In this document: piece by piece, positions 47,213 to 59,300 of the stretch
Layout of the letters: each line of letters begins with the position of its first letter
Numbering within the stretch: position 1 is the stretch's first letter
Assembly (NCBI RefSeq): GCF_019279795.1
Contig: NC_056733.1
Coordinates: 1,111,749,069-1,111,813,068 of the forward strand
Direction: 5' to 3'
Source of the DNA: Protopterus annectens
Lineage: Eukaryota; Chordata; Ceratodontiformes; Protopteridae
Length of the DNA: 64,000 bases
Notes under the pieces: model-generated
Seen by the model: only the letters and a program-made list of their open reading frames with translations
Told to the model about the DNA's origin: nothing
The model's database searches: none
Position numbers and translations under genes: made by a program

Positions 47213-47468
47213 TTCATGGCATGGAAAGTTAGATCAACAAGATGTAAGCCTTACATGAGCTCTCAAACTGATATGAGAATGTCTGGTAATAGAGACATTG
47301 ATTGGAATAAGTTTAGAGTAGTTTTTCGATTTGCAAGTGACATCAATAAGTATACAGATATCATTAAGAAGAACTGGCAGTTATTACAGGAAATACCAGA
47401 CCTTGTCCCCATGATTGGTGACACACCAAGTTTTAGTTTTAAGAACAATGTGTCATTGAAGCAATATA
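47213..47468 (+). pseudogene. Inverted partial PLE copy
   Basis: The plus strand reads WKVRSTRCKPYMSSQ, NKFRVVFRFASDI, IIKKNWQLLQEIPDLVPMIG and FSFKNNVSLKQ. This matches the minus-coded segment 46238-45990 of the adjacent PLE at nearly every position. It lies head-to-head with that PLE, directly at its 5' break. Small differences (for example QTDMRMS against QETDMRTS) show that the two are not exact copies. Confidence 0.85.
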
Positions 47469-47490
47469 TAACAAGCAATATATTGAAGCA

Positions 47491-47568
47491 GTATAACAAC
47501 CAACAGGTAGTATAACAATCAACAGGTAGTATAACAATCAACTAGTAGTATTACAGTCAAAACAGGTA
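47491..47568. repeat. 19-bp tandem repeat, 4 copies
   Basis: Units of GTATAACAATCAACAGGTA type start at 47491, 47510, 47529 and 47548; the last is diverged. It lies between the inverted PLE fragment and the 3' end of the L2-like LINE. Confidence 0.85.
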
Positions 47569-47699
47569 TCATTCAGTAAAGACAGCAAAACTATTAAATT
47601 TTTTTCAAGAGAAAGACAGGCAGACAGGCATACAGCATAATGGCTGGATGTTACTGTTTAGTTCCATTTATAATCTAAGTATATGAGAGAAATTAGGAA

Positions 47700-49260
47700 G
47701 GTATGAAGGTTAGCCAGGAGAGGAGGAGGAGGAGCAGAGCTTGGTAGGTATGAGTTGAAGTGAAGAAACAGGTAAGAATGAAGTTGTGTTTTGAAGGTGT
47801 GTGGATTGTTACATGTCCTCAGAGTAGAGGGCAGGGCATTCCATTTTTTGGCTAGGGAAAAGGAGAGTAGAAGCTGACCAGCTGGCCGCTTGGGTTTTTG
47901 GACAATTATAAGGTTTTGGTGAGTAGATCTAAGGGGTCTAAGGGGGTATATGGTTTTAGCATATTAGATAATGTAGGGCAGCTAGTAGGTTGGAATAATA
48001 ACTTGTGGGCTGTGATGATTTGGAGGAAGTGAAGCTGATTAGGGAGTTCAAGCCAATTTAAAGAGTGTAGGGAGGTGCAGTGATGGGAGGAGTATTTTGC
48101 CTTGGTAGCAAATCTGGAAATTTTGTTGTAGCACACTTCCAGTTTGAAGATGAGCGTGGAAGATAGATTGGTAAGCAGAGGAGCACCATACAAAAGAGGA
48201 GCACCATACAAAAGAGAGGGGAGGAGATAGGTAGTGGCCAAAGTTTGTCTGGTGGAGGGAGTGAGGAAGTGGTTGCTTCTGTAGAGTAGGCCGAGTTTTA
48301 TGTGGGTTTTCTTGATGTTAAGTTGGATGTGAGTACTGAATTTAAGTGTTCGTCGATGGTGACCCCCAGGAGTTTGGCAGAGAGAACAACTTTGATAATG
48401 GAATTGTTAAGGCTGGTAATATGAAGTGAGTTTTTATCAATGGGAGTGGATTTTGAGGGAGTGAATAGAAGAATCTTAGTTTTGTTAGCGTTTAGTGAGA
48501 GGTGGTTCTGGTGCATCCAGTTTTCAGTAATTGAGAAGGCAGTTTGAGTTAGAGACTGAAGATCAGATAGGTTAGAGGCACAGCAGATCAAAGTGGAATT
48601 GTCTGAGTATTGGACAATTTTGGTATTGGGTATGGCTTTGTAGAAATCGTTAATAAAGATGTGAAATAGCAAAGGGCCTAGTATGAAAACTTGGGGTACT
48701 CCTGTAGGGGTGGGGAGGAAAATGGAGGAGGCCTGGCCCCATTGAACAGCTTGGGACCTGTCAGAAAGATAGCTGAAGAACCAGGAAAGAGTATTTTGGG
48801 AGATGTAGAGATTCAATAGATGATTTAATAGATGGGTGTGGGAGATGGTATCGAAAGCTTTAGATAAGTCTAGTAGAACAGCTGAAACTATGTTACCAGA
48901 GTCTTGAGCTAGGTTGACAGAATGTAAGAAGGATAGAAGGGCTGTGTTGGTACTGTGTCCAGGGCGGAAGCCGTGTTGGGTAGGAGAGAGTAGCTGGTGT
49001 TCAGTAAGGAATGGCATGAGCTGCAGGTATATGCATTTTTCAAGAAGTTTAGAGATTGGTGAGAGGATGGCTATAGGGTGGAAATTGGAAACATTACAGT
49101 TTTTATCACCCTTGTGGAGTGGTAGAATAAATGCAGAACACCATAGTATGGGTACATAGGACTCAAGTAGTGATCTATTTATCAGGATGCTGACAGGGAG
49201 AGCAATACCGTCGGAGTCAATTTTTAAGAAGGAGGAAGGAATGTTTTCGGAGGCATTGGT
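47700..49260 (-). pseudogene. L2-like reverse transcriptase, catalytically broken
   Basis: Joined from several minus frames. Upstream part: VSILINRSLLESYVPILW, LPLHKGDKNCNVSNFHPIAI. Frame 48298-49017: HGFRPGHSTNTALLSFLHS, LLDLSKAFDTISH (motif A), TGVPQVFILGPLLFHIF (motif B with VF in place of GS), VQYSDNSTLICCA (motif C is YSDN, not YADD), NANKTKILLF. Frame 47906-48241: YGAPLLTNLSS...LEVCYNKISRFAT. The last part near 47880-47700 reads FSLAKKWNALPSTLR and FKTQLHSYL. The loss of the second catalytic Asp and of the motif B Gly means it is inactive. It is the same clade as the RT at 7758-9326. Confidence 0.85.
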
Positions 49261-49949
49261 GCAAGGTTTAAATTTGGAGAGAAGCTTTTTTATAAGGTAG
49301 GAGGATACAGGTTTAAGTTCAAAAGTAGGGGGTGTAGGAGAGGAGGAGGAGAAAGCTTGAGCAAAGGGGGGTGGAGGGTTATTGTTGGGGAAGGTCTTGA
49401 TTAGATCAGCAATAGAAGAGGTGAAGAAAGTGTTGAATAGTTCGGCGATTTCTTGTTCAGATTTACTAGTATCAGGACATGGGTTGTTTTTTGTACCAGG
49501 CTTGAGGAGGGAATTAATAGAGCTCCAGAATTGTTTGGGGTTTTTTACATGATTTATTTGGAGTTTGGTGTAGTAGGATTGTTTTATGTGTAATTACTTG
49601 TTTTTTAGCTTGGTTTCACAGCTATTTGTATTTAAGTAACAATACAGGCTGTTTATGTTGGAGATAGCTTTTCCAGGTTTTGTCTCTTTGTAGCATAATT
49701 TTTTTGGTTTCTTTGGTAAGCCATGAGGTGGTGTTAGCTTTAACTCTTTTTGTACTTATTAGAGCTAGGGTGTTTAGGACAGTTAACAATGTAGAGTTGA
49801 AATAGCCAACGGCATAGCCTAACGGTAGGGTTTTTAGTGGGTTCCAGTTAGTGAACTTAAGGGAGTCAGAAAAGGTAGAAGGGTTAGTTAGTGAGGTTGT
49901 GAGTATGTAACAGTTGGTGGGAATGTGAGAAAGAGGGTGTAGCTCTATG
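49261..49949 (-). pseudogene. Linker between endonuclease and RT of the L2-like LINE
   Basis: Minus-strand sequence lies between the endonuclease and RT blocks without diagnostic motifs, broken by several stops. Its place within the LINE is inferred from continuity. Confidence 0.5.
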
Positions 49950-50310
49950 GGTGAAGACAGGGAGGTGGTCTCCTAATGTGACAGGAGTGACACCAGATTT
50001 TGTTATTTTGTTAGGGTGAGATACCAGGATCCAGTCTAGGATGGAGCCTGGGGGTTGGTTTTGTTGGGCATAGTAATGGAGTTAGTGAGTTGAGTGAAAT
50101 TGAAGAGATTGATTGAAATGGTAGGATTAGGGTCGATGATTTTTGCTAGTCAATATTTACATCACCCATAATATAGGTTTCAAGTTTAATATTAGAGGAG
50201 GTCCAGGAGAGGATGTTTTCCAGGGTATTGGTGCTGTTACCAGGAGGAATATAGAGGGAGATGATGCAGATATTTTTATGGTCGTTTAATTTTACAAGGC
50301 CAATTACAAG
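49950..50310 (-). pseudogene. Second half of the L2-like AP-endonuclease
   Basis: Minus translation directly after the minisatellite reads PSFNNTELVIGLVKLNDHKN, then ICIISLYIPPGNS and YIMGDVNID (GDFNID-type catalytic box). After breaks it reads LDWILVSHPNKI and GVTPVTLGDHLPVF (the final S/GDH box with catalytic Asp-His). These are the closing blocks of the apurinic-like endonuclease that nicks the target for LINE insertion. Stops after GDVNID and one or more shifts make it non-functional. The first residues (PSFNNTE) are homologous to one repeat unit of the array. Confidence 0.8.
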
Positions 50311-53300
50311 TTCAGTATTATTAAAGGAAGGGATAGGGTTAGGGGAGGGTTCAGCATTATTAAAGGAAGGGATAGGGTTAGGGTAGGGTTCATCATTATT
50401 AAAGGAAGGGATAGGGTTAGGGTAGGGTTCAGCATTATTAAAGGAAGGGGTAGTGTTAGGGTAGGGTTCAGCATTATTAAAGGAAGGGGTAGGGTTAGGG
50501 TAGGGTTCAGTATTATTAAAGGATGGGATAGGGTTAGGGTAGGGTTCAGCATTATTAAAGGAAGGGGTAGGGTTAGGGTAGGGTTCATCATTATTAAAGG
50601 AAGGGATAGGGTTAGGGTAGGGTTCAGCATTATTAAAGGAAGGGGTAGTGTTAGGGTAGGGTTCAGCATTATTAAAGGAAGGGGTAGGGTTAGGGTAGGG
50701 TTCAGCATTATTAAAGGAAGGGGTAGGGTTAGGGTAGGGTTCATCATTATTAAAGGAAGGGATAGGGTTAGGGTAGGGTTCAGCATTATTAAAGGAAGGG
50801 GTAGTGTTAGGGTAGGGTTCAGCATTATTAAAGGAAGGGGTAGGGTTAGGTAGGGTTCAGCATTATTAAAGGAAGGGATAGGGTTAGGGTAGGGTTCAGC
50901 ATTATTAAAGGAAGGGATAGGGTTAGGGTAGGGTTCAGCATTATTAAAGGAAGGGATAGGGTTAGGGTAGGGTTCAGCATTATTAAAGGAAGGGATAGGG
51001 TTAGGGTAGGGTTCAGCATTATTAAAGGAAGGAGTAGGGTTAGGGTAGGGTTCAGCATTATTAAAGGAAGGGATAGGGTTAGGGTAGGGTTCAGCATTAT
51101 TAAAGGAAGGGATAGGGTTAGGGTAGGGTTCAGCATTATTAAAGGAAGGGATAGGGTTAGGGTAGGGTTCAGCATTATTAAAGGAAGGGATAGGGTTAGG
51201 GTAGGGTTCAGCATTATTAAAGGAAGGGGTAGGGTTAGGGTAGGGTTCAGCATTATTAAAGGAAGGGATAGGGTTAGGGTAGGGTTCAGCATTATTAAAG
51301 GAAGGGATAGGGTTAGGGTAGGGTTCAGCATTATTAAAGGAAGGGATAGGGTTAGGGTAGGGTTCAGCATTATTAAAGGAAGGGATAGGGTTAGGGTAGG
51401 GTTCAGCATTATTAAAGGAAGGGATAGGGTTAGGGTAGGGTTCAGCATTATTAAAGGAAGGGATAGGGTTAGGGTAGGGTTCAGCATTATTAAAGGAAGG
51501 GATAGGGTTAGGGTAGGGTTCAGCATTATTAAAGGAAGGGATAGGGTTAGGGTAGGGTTCAGCATTATTAAAGGAAGGGATAGGGTTAGGGTAGGGTTCA
51601 GCATTATTAAAGGAAGGGATAGGGTTAGGTAGGGTTCAGCATTATTAAAGGAAGGGATAGGGTTAGGGTAGGGTTCAGCATTATTAAAGGAAGGGATAGG
51701 GTTAGGGTAGGGTTCAGCATTATTAAAGGAAGGGATAGGGTTAGGGTAGGGTTCAGCATTATTAAAGGAAGGGATAGGGTTAGGGTAGGGTTCAGCATTA
51801 TTAAAGGAAGGGATAGGGTTAGGGTAGGGTTCAGCATTATTAAAGGATGGGATAGGGTTAGGGTAGGGTTCAGCATTATTAAAGGAAGGGATAGGGTTAG
51901 GGTAGGGTTCAGCATTATTAAAGGAAGAGATAGGGTTAGGGTAGGGTTCATCATTATTAAAGGAAGGAGTAGGGTTAGGGTAGGGTTCAGCATTATTAAA
52001 GGAAGGGATAGGGTTAGGGTAGGGTTCAGCATTATTAAAGGAAGGGATAGGGTTAGGGTAGGGTTCAGCATTATTAAAGGAAGGGATAGGTTTAGAGTAG
52101 GGTTGAGCATTATTAAAGGAAGGGATAGGGTTAGGGTAGGGTTCAGCATTATTAAAGGAAGGGATAGGGTTAGGGTAGGGTTCAGCATTATTAAAGGAAG
52201 GGATAGGGTTAGGGTAGGGTTCAGCATTATTAAAGGAAGGGATAGGATTAGGGTAGGGTTCAGCATTATTAAAGGAAGGATAGGGTTAGGGTAGGGTTCA
52301 GCATTATTAAAGGAAGGGATAGGGTTAGGGTAGGGTTCAGCATTATTAAAGGAAGGGATAGGGTTAGGGTAGGGTTCAGCATTATTAAAGGAAGGGATAG
52401 GGTTAGGTAGGGTTCAGCATTATTAAAGGAAGGGATAGGGTTAGGGTAGGGTTCAGCATTATTAAAGGAAGGGATAGGGTTAGGGTAGGGTTCAGCATTA
52501 TTAAAGGAAGGGATAGGGTTAGGGTAGGGTTCATCATTATTAAAGGAAGGGATAGGGTTAGGGTAGGGTTCAGCATTATTAAAGGAAGGGATAGGGTTAG
52601 GGTAGGGTTCAGCATTATTAAAGGAAGGGATAGGGTTAGGGTAGGGTTCAGCATTATTAAAGGAAGGGATAGGGTTAGGGTAGGGTTCAGCATTATTAAA
52701 GGAAGGGATAGGGTTAGGGTAGGGTTCAGCATTATTAAAGGAAGGGATAGGGTTAGGGTAGGGTTCAGCATTATTAAAGGAAGGGATAGGGTTAGGGTAG
52801 GGTTCAGCATTATTAAAGGAAGGGATAGGGTTAGGGTAGGGTTCAGCATTATTAAAGGAAGGATAGGGTTAGGGTAGGGTTCAGCATTATTAAAGGAAGG
52901 GATAGGGTTAGGGTAGGGTTCAGCATTATTAAAGGAAGGGATAGGGTTAGGGTAGGGTTCAGCATTATTAAAGGAAGGGATAGGGTTAGGTAGGGTTCAG
53001 CATTATTAAAGGAAGGGATAGGGTTAGGGTAGGGTTCAGCATTATTAAAGGAAGGGATAGGGTTAGGGTAGGGTTCAGCATTATTAAAGGAAGGGATAGG
53101 GTTAGGGTAGGGTTCAGCATTATTAAAGGAAGGATAGGGTTAGGGTAGGGTTCAGCATTATTAAAGGAAGGGATAGGGTTAGGGTAGGGTTCAGCATTAT
53201 TAAAGGAAGGGATAGGGTTAGGGTAGGGTTCAGCATTATTAAAGGAAGGGATAGGGTTAGGGTAGGGTTCAGCATTATTAAAGGAAGGGATAGGGTTAGG

Positions 53301-56300
53301 GTAGGGTTCAGCATTATTAAAGGAAGGGATAGGGTTAGGTAGGGTTCAGCATTATTAAAGGAAGGATAGGGTTAGGGTAGGGTTCAGCATTATTAAAGGA
53401 AGGGATAGGGTTAGGGTAGGGTTCAGCATTATTAAAGGAAGGGATAGGGTTAGGGTAGGGTTCAGCATTATTAAAGGAAGGGATAGGGTTAGGGTAGGGT
53501 TCAGCATTATTAAAGGAAGGGATAGGGTTAGGGTAGGGTTCAGCATTATTAAAGGAAGGGATAGGGTTAGGGTAGGGTTGAGCATTATTAAAGGAAGGGA
53601 TAGGGTTAGGTAGGGTTCAGCATTATTAAAGGAAGGGATAGGGTTAGGGTAGGGTTCCAGCATTATTAAAGGAAGGGATAGGGTTAGGGTAGGGTTCAGC
53701 ATTATTAAAGGAAGGGATAGGGTTAGGGTAGGGTTCCAGCATTATTAAAGGAAGGGATAGGGTTAGGGTTGGGTTCAGCATTATTAAAGGAAGGGATAGG
53801 GTTAGGGTAGGGTTCAGCACTATTAAAGGAAGGGATAGGGTTAGGGTAGGGTTCAGCATTATTAAAGGAAGGGATAGGGTTCGGGTAGGGTTCAGCATTA
53901 TTAAAGGAAGGGATAGGGTTAGGGTAGGGTTCAGCATTATTAAAGGAAGGGATAGGGTTAGGTAGGGTTCAGCATTATTAAAGGAAGGGATAGGGTTAGG
54001 GTAGGGTTCAGCATTATTAAAGGAAGGGATAGGGTTAGGGTAGGGTTCAGCATTATTAAAGGAAGGGATAGGGTTAGGGTAGGGTTCAGCATTATTAAAG
54101 GAAGGGATAGGGTTAGGGTAGGGTTCAGCATTATTAAAGGAAGGGATAGGGTTAGGTAGGGTTCAGCATTATTAAAGGAAGGGATAGGGTTAGGGTAGGG
54201 TTCAGCATTATTAAAGGAAGGGATAGGGTTAGGGTAGGGTTCAGCATTATTAAAGGAAGGGATAGGGTTAGGGTAGGGTTCAGCATTATTAAAGGAAGGG
54301 ATAGGGTTAGGGTAGGGTTCAGCATTATTAAAGGAAGGGATAGGGTTAGGGTAGGGTTCAGCATTATTAAAGGAAGGGATAGGGTTAGGGTAGGGTTCAG
54401 CATTATTAAAGGAAGGGATAGGGTTAGGGTAGGGTTCAGCATTATTAAAGGAAGGGATAGGGTTAGGGTAGGGTTCAGCATTATTAAAGGAAGGGATAGG
54501 GTTAGGGTAGGGTTCAGCATTATTAAAGGAAGGGATAGGGTTAGGTAGGGTTCAGCATTATTAAAGGAAGGGATAGGGTTAGGGTAGGGTTCAGCATTAT
54601 TAAAGGAAGGGATAGGGTTAGGGTAGGGTTCAGCATTATTAAAGGAAGGGATAGGGTTAGGGTAGGGTTCAGCATTATTAAAGGAAGGGATAGGGTTAGG
54701 GTAGGGTTCAGCATTATTAAAGGAAGGGATAGGGTTAGGGTAGGGTTCAGCATTATTAAAGGAAGGGATAGGGTTAGGTAGGGTTCAGCATTATTAAAGG
54801 AAGGGGTAGGGTTAGGGTAGGGTTCAGCATTATTAAAGGAAGGGATAGGGTTAGGGTAGGGTTCAGCATTATTAAAGGAAGGGATAGGGTTAGGGTAGGG
54901 TTCAGCATTATTAAAGGAAGGGATAGGGTTAGGGTAGGGTAGGGTTCAGCATTATTAAAGGAAGGGATAGGGTTAGGGTAGGGTTCAGCATTATTAAAGG
55001 AAGGGATAGGGTTAGGGTAGGGTTCAGCATTATTAAAGGAAGGGATAGGGTTAGGGTAGGGTTCAGCATTATTAAAGGAAGGGATAGGGTTAGGGTAGGG
55101 TTCAGCATTATTAAAGGAAGGGATAGGGTTAGGGTAGGGTTCAGCATTATTAAAGGAAGGGATAGGGTTAGGGTAGGGTTCAGCATTATTAAAGGAAGGG
55201 ATAGGGTTAGGGTAGGGTTCAGCATTATTAAAGGAAGGGATAGGGTTAGGGTAGGGTTCAGCATTATTAAAGGAAGGGATAGGGTTAGGGTAGGGTTCAG
55301 CATTATTAAAGGAAGGGATAGGGTTAGGGTAGGGTTCAGCATTATTAAAGGAAGGGATAGGGTTAGGGTAGGTTTCAGCATTATTAAAGGAAGGGATAGG
55401 GTTAGGGTAGGGTTCATCATTATTAAAGGAAGGATAGGGTTAGGTAGGGTTCAGCATTATTAAAGGAAGGGATAGGGTTAGGGTAGGGTTCAGCATTATT
55501 AAAGGAAGGGATAGGGTTAGGGTAGGGTTCAGCATTATTAAAGGAAGGGATAGGGTTAGGGTTGGGTTCAGCATTATTAAAGGAAGGATAGGGTTAGGGT
55601 TGGGTTCAGCATTATTAAAGGAAGGGATAGGGTTAGGGTAGGGTTCAGCATTATTAAAGGAAGGGATAGGGTTAGGGTAGGGTTCAGCATTATTAAAGGA
55701 AGGGATAGGGTTAGGGTAGGGTTCAGCATTATTAAAGGAAGGGATAGGGTTAGGGTAGGGTTCAGCATTATTAAAGGAAGGGATAGGGTTAGGGTAGGGT
55801 TCAGCATTATTAAAGGAAGGGATAGGGTTAGGTAGGGTTCAGCATTATTAAAGAAAGGGATAGGGTTAGGGTAGGGTTCAGCATTATTAAAGGAAGGGAT
55901 AGGGTTAGGGTAGGGTTCAGCATTATTAAAGGAAGGGATAGGGTTAGGGTAGGGTTCAGCATTATTAAAGGAAGGGATAGGGTTAGGGTAGGGTTCAGCA
56001 TTATTAAAGGAAGGGATAGGGTTAGGGTAGGGTTCAGCATTATTAAAGGAAGGGATAGGGTTAGGGTTCAGCATTATTAAAGGAAGGGATAGGGTTAGGG
56101 TAGAGTTCAGCATTATTAAAGGAAGGGATAGGGTTAGGGTAGGGTTCAGCATTATTAAAGGAAGGGATAGGGTTAGGGTAGGGTTCAGCATTATTAAAGG
56201 AAGGGGTAGGGTTAGGGTAGGGTTCAGCATTATTAAAGGAAGGGATAGGGTTAGGGTAGGGTTCAGCATTATTAAAGGAAGGGATAGGGTTAGGGTAGGG

Positions 56301-59300
56301 TTCAGCATTATTAAAGGAAGGGATAGGGTTAGGGTAGGGTTCAGCATTATTAAAGGAAGGGATAGGGTTAGGGTAGGGTTCAGCATTATTAAAGGAAGGG
56401 ATAGGGTTAGGGTAGGGTTCAGCATTATTAAAGGAAGGATAGGGTTAGGGTAGGGTTCAGCATTATTAAAGGAAGGGATAGGGTTAGGTAGGGTTCAGCA
56501 TTATTAAAGGAAGGGATAGGGTTAGGGTAGGGTTCAGCATTATTAAAGGAAGGGATAGGGTTAGGGTAGGGTTCAGCATTATTAAAGGAAGGGATAGGGT
56601 TAGGGTAGGGTTCAGCATTATTAAAGGAAGGGATAGGGTTAGGGTTCAGCATTATTAAAGGAAGGGATAGGGTTAGGGAAGGGTAGGGTTCAGCATTATT
56701 AAAGGAAGGGATAGGGTTAGGGTAATGTTCAGCATTATTAAAGGAAGGGATAGGGTTAGGGTAGGGTTCAGCATTATTAAAGGAAGGGATAGGGTTAGGG
56801 TAGGGTTCAGCATTATTAAAGGAAGGGATAGGGTTAGGGTAGGGTTCAGCATTATTAAAGGAAGGGATAGGGTTAGGGTAGGGTTCAGCATTATTAAAGG
56901 AAGGGATAGGGTTAGGGTAGGGTTCAGCATTATTAAAGGAAGGGATAGGGTTAGGGTAGGGTTCAGCATTATTAAAGGAAGGGATAGGGTTAGGGTAGGG
57001 TTCAGCATTATTAAAGGAAGGGATAGGGTTAGGGTAGGGTTCAGCATTATTAAAGGAAGGGATAGGGTTAGGGTAGGGTTCAGCATTATTAAAGGAAGGG
57101 ATAGGGTTAGGGTAGGGTTCAGCATTATTAAAGGAAGGGATAGGGTTAGGGTAGGGTTCAGCATTATTAAAGGAAGGGATAGGGTTAGGGTAGGGTTCAG
57201 CATTATTAAAGGAAGGGATAGGGTTAGGGTAGGGTTCAGCATTATTAAAGGAAGGGATAGGGTTAGGGTAGGGTTCAGCATTATTAAAGGAAGGGATAGG
57301 GTTAGGGTAGGGTTCAGCATTATTAAAGGAAGGGATAGGGTTAGGGTAGGGTTCAGCATTATTAAAGGAAGGGATAGGGTTAGGGTAGGGTTCAGTATTA
57401 TTAAAGGATGGGATAGGGTTAGGGTAGGGTTCAGTATTATTAAAGGAAGGGATAGGGTTAGGGTAGGGTTCAGCATTATTAAAGGAAGGGGTAGGGTTAG
57501 GGTAGGGTTCAGCATTATTAAAGGAAGGGATAGGGTTAGGGTAGGGTTCAGCATTATTAAAGGAAGGGATAGGGTTAGGGTAGGGTTCAGCATTATTAAA
57601 GGAAGGGATAGGGTTAGGGTAGGGTTCAGCATTATTAAAGGAAGGGATAGGGTTAGGGTAGGGTTCAGCATTATTAAAGGAAGGGATAGGGTTAGGGTAG
57701 GGTTCAGCATTATTAAAGGAAGGGATAGGGTTAGGGTAGGGTTCAGCATTATTAAAGGAAGGGATAGGGTTAGGGTAGGGTTCAGCATTATTAAAGGAAG
57801 GGATAGGGTTAGGTAGGGTTCAGCATTATTAAAGGAAGGGATAGGGTTAGGGTAGGGTTCAGCATTATTAAAGGAAGGGATAGGGTTAGGGTAGGGTTCA
57901 GCATTATTAAAGGAAGGGATAGGGTTAGGGTAGGGTTCAGCATTATTAAAGGAAGGGATAGGGTTAGGGTAGGGTTCAGCATTATTAAAGGAAGGGATAG
58001 GGTTAGGTAGGGTTCAGCATTATTAAAGGAAGGGATAGGGTTAGGGTAGGGTTCAGCATTATTAAAGGAAGGGATAGGGTTAGGGTAGGGTTCAGCATTA
58101 TTAAAGGAAGGGATAGGGTTAGGGTAGGGTTCAGCATTATTAAAGGAAGGGATAGGGTTAGGGTAGGGTTCAGCATTATTAAAGGAAGGGATAGGGTTAG
58201 GGTAGGGTTCAGCATTATTAAAGGAAGGGATAGGGTTAGGGTAGGGTTCAGCATTATTAAAGGAAGGGATAGGGTTAGGGTAGGGTTCAGCATTATTAAA
58301 GGAAGGGATAGGGTTAGGGTAGGGTTCAGCATTATTAAAGGAAGGGATAGGGTTAGGGTAGGGTTCAGCATTATTAAAGGAAGGGATAGGGTTAGGGTAG
58401 GGTTCAGCATTATTAAAGGAAGGGATAGGGTTAGGGTAGGGTTCAGCATTATTAAAGGAAGGGATAGGGTTAGGGTAGGGTTCAGCATTATTAAAGGAAG
58501 GGATAGGGTTAGGGTAGGGTTCAGCATTATTAAAGGAAGGGATAGGGTTAGGGTAGGGTTCAGCATTATTAAAGGAAGGGATAGGGTTAGGGTAGGGTTC
58601 AGCATTATTAAAGGAAGGGATAGGGTTAGGGTAGGGTTCAGCATTATTAACGGAAGGGATAGGGTTAGGGTAGGGTTCAGCATTATTAAAGGAAGGGATA
58701 GGGTTAGGGTAGGGTTCAGCATTATTAAAGGAAGGGATAGGGTTAGGGTAGGGTTCAGCATTATTAAAGGAAGGGATAGGGTTAGGGTAGGGTTCAGCAT
58801 TATTAAAGGAAGGATAGGGTTAGGGTAGGGTTCAGCATTATTAAAGGAAGGGATAGGGTTAGGGTAGGGTTCAGCATTATTAAAGGAAGGGATAGGGTTA
58901 GGGTAGGGTTCAGCATTATTAAAGGAAGGGATAGGGTTAGGGTAGGGTTCAGCATTATTAAAGGAAGGGATAGGGTTAGGGTAGGGTTCAGCATTATTAA
59001 AGGAAGGGATAGGGTTAGGGTAGGGTGCAGCATTATTAAAGGAAGGGATAGGGTTAGGGTAGGGTTCAGCATTATTAAAGGAAGGGATAGGGTTAGGGTA
59101 GGGTTCAGCATTATTAAAGGAAGGGATAGGGTTAGGGTAGGGTTCAGCATTATTAAAGGATGGGATAGAGTTAGGGTAGGGTTCAGCATTATTAAAGGAA
59201 GGGATAGGGTTAGGGTAGGGTTCAGCATTATTAACGGAAGGGATAGGGTTAGGGTAGGGTTCAGCATTATTAAAGGAAGGATAGGGTTAGGGTAGGGTTC

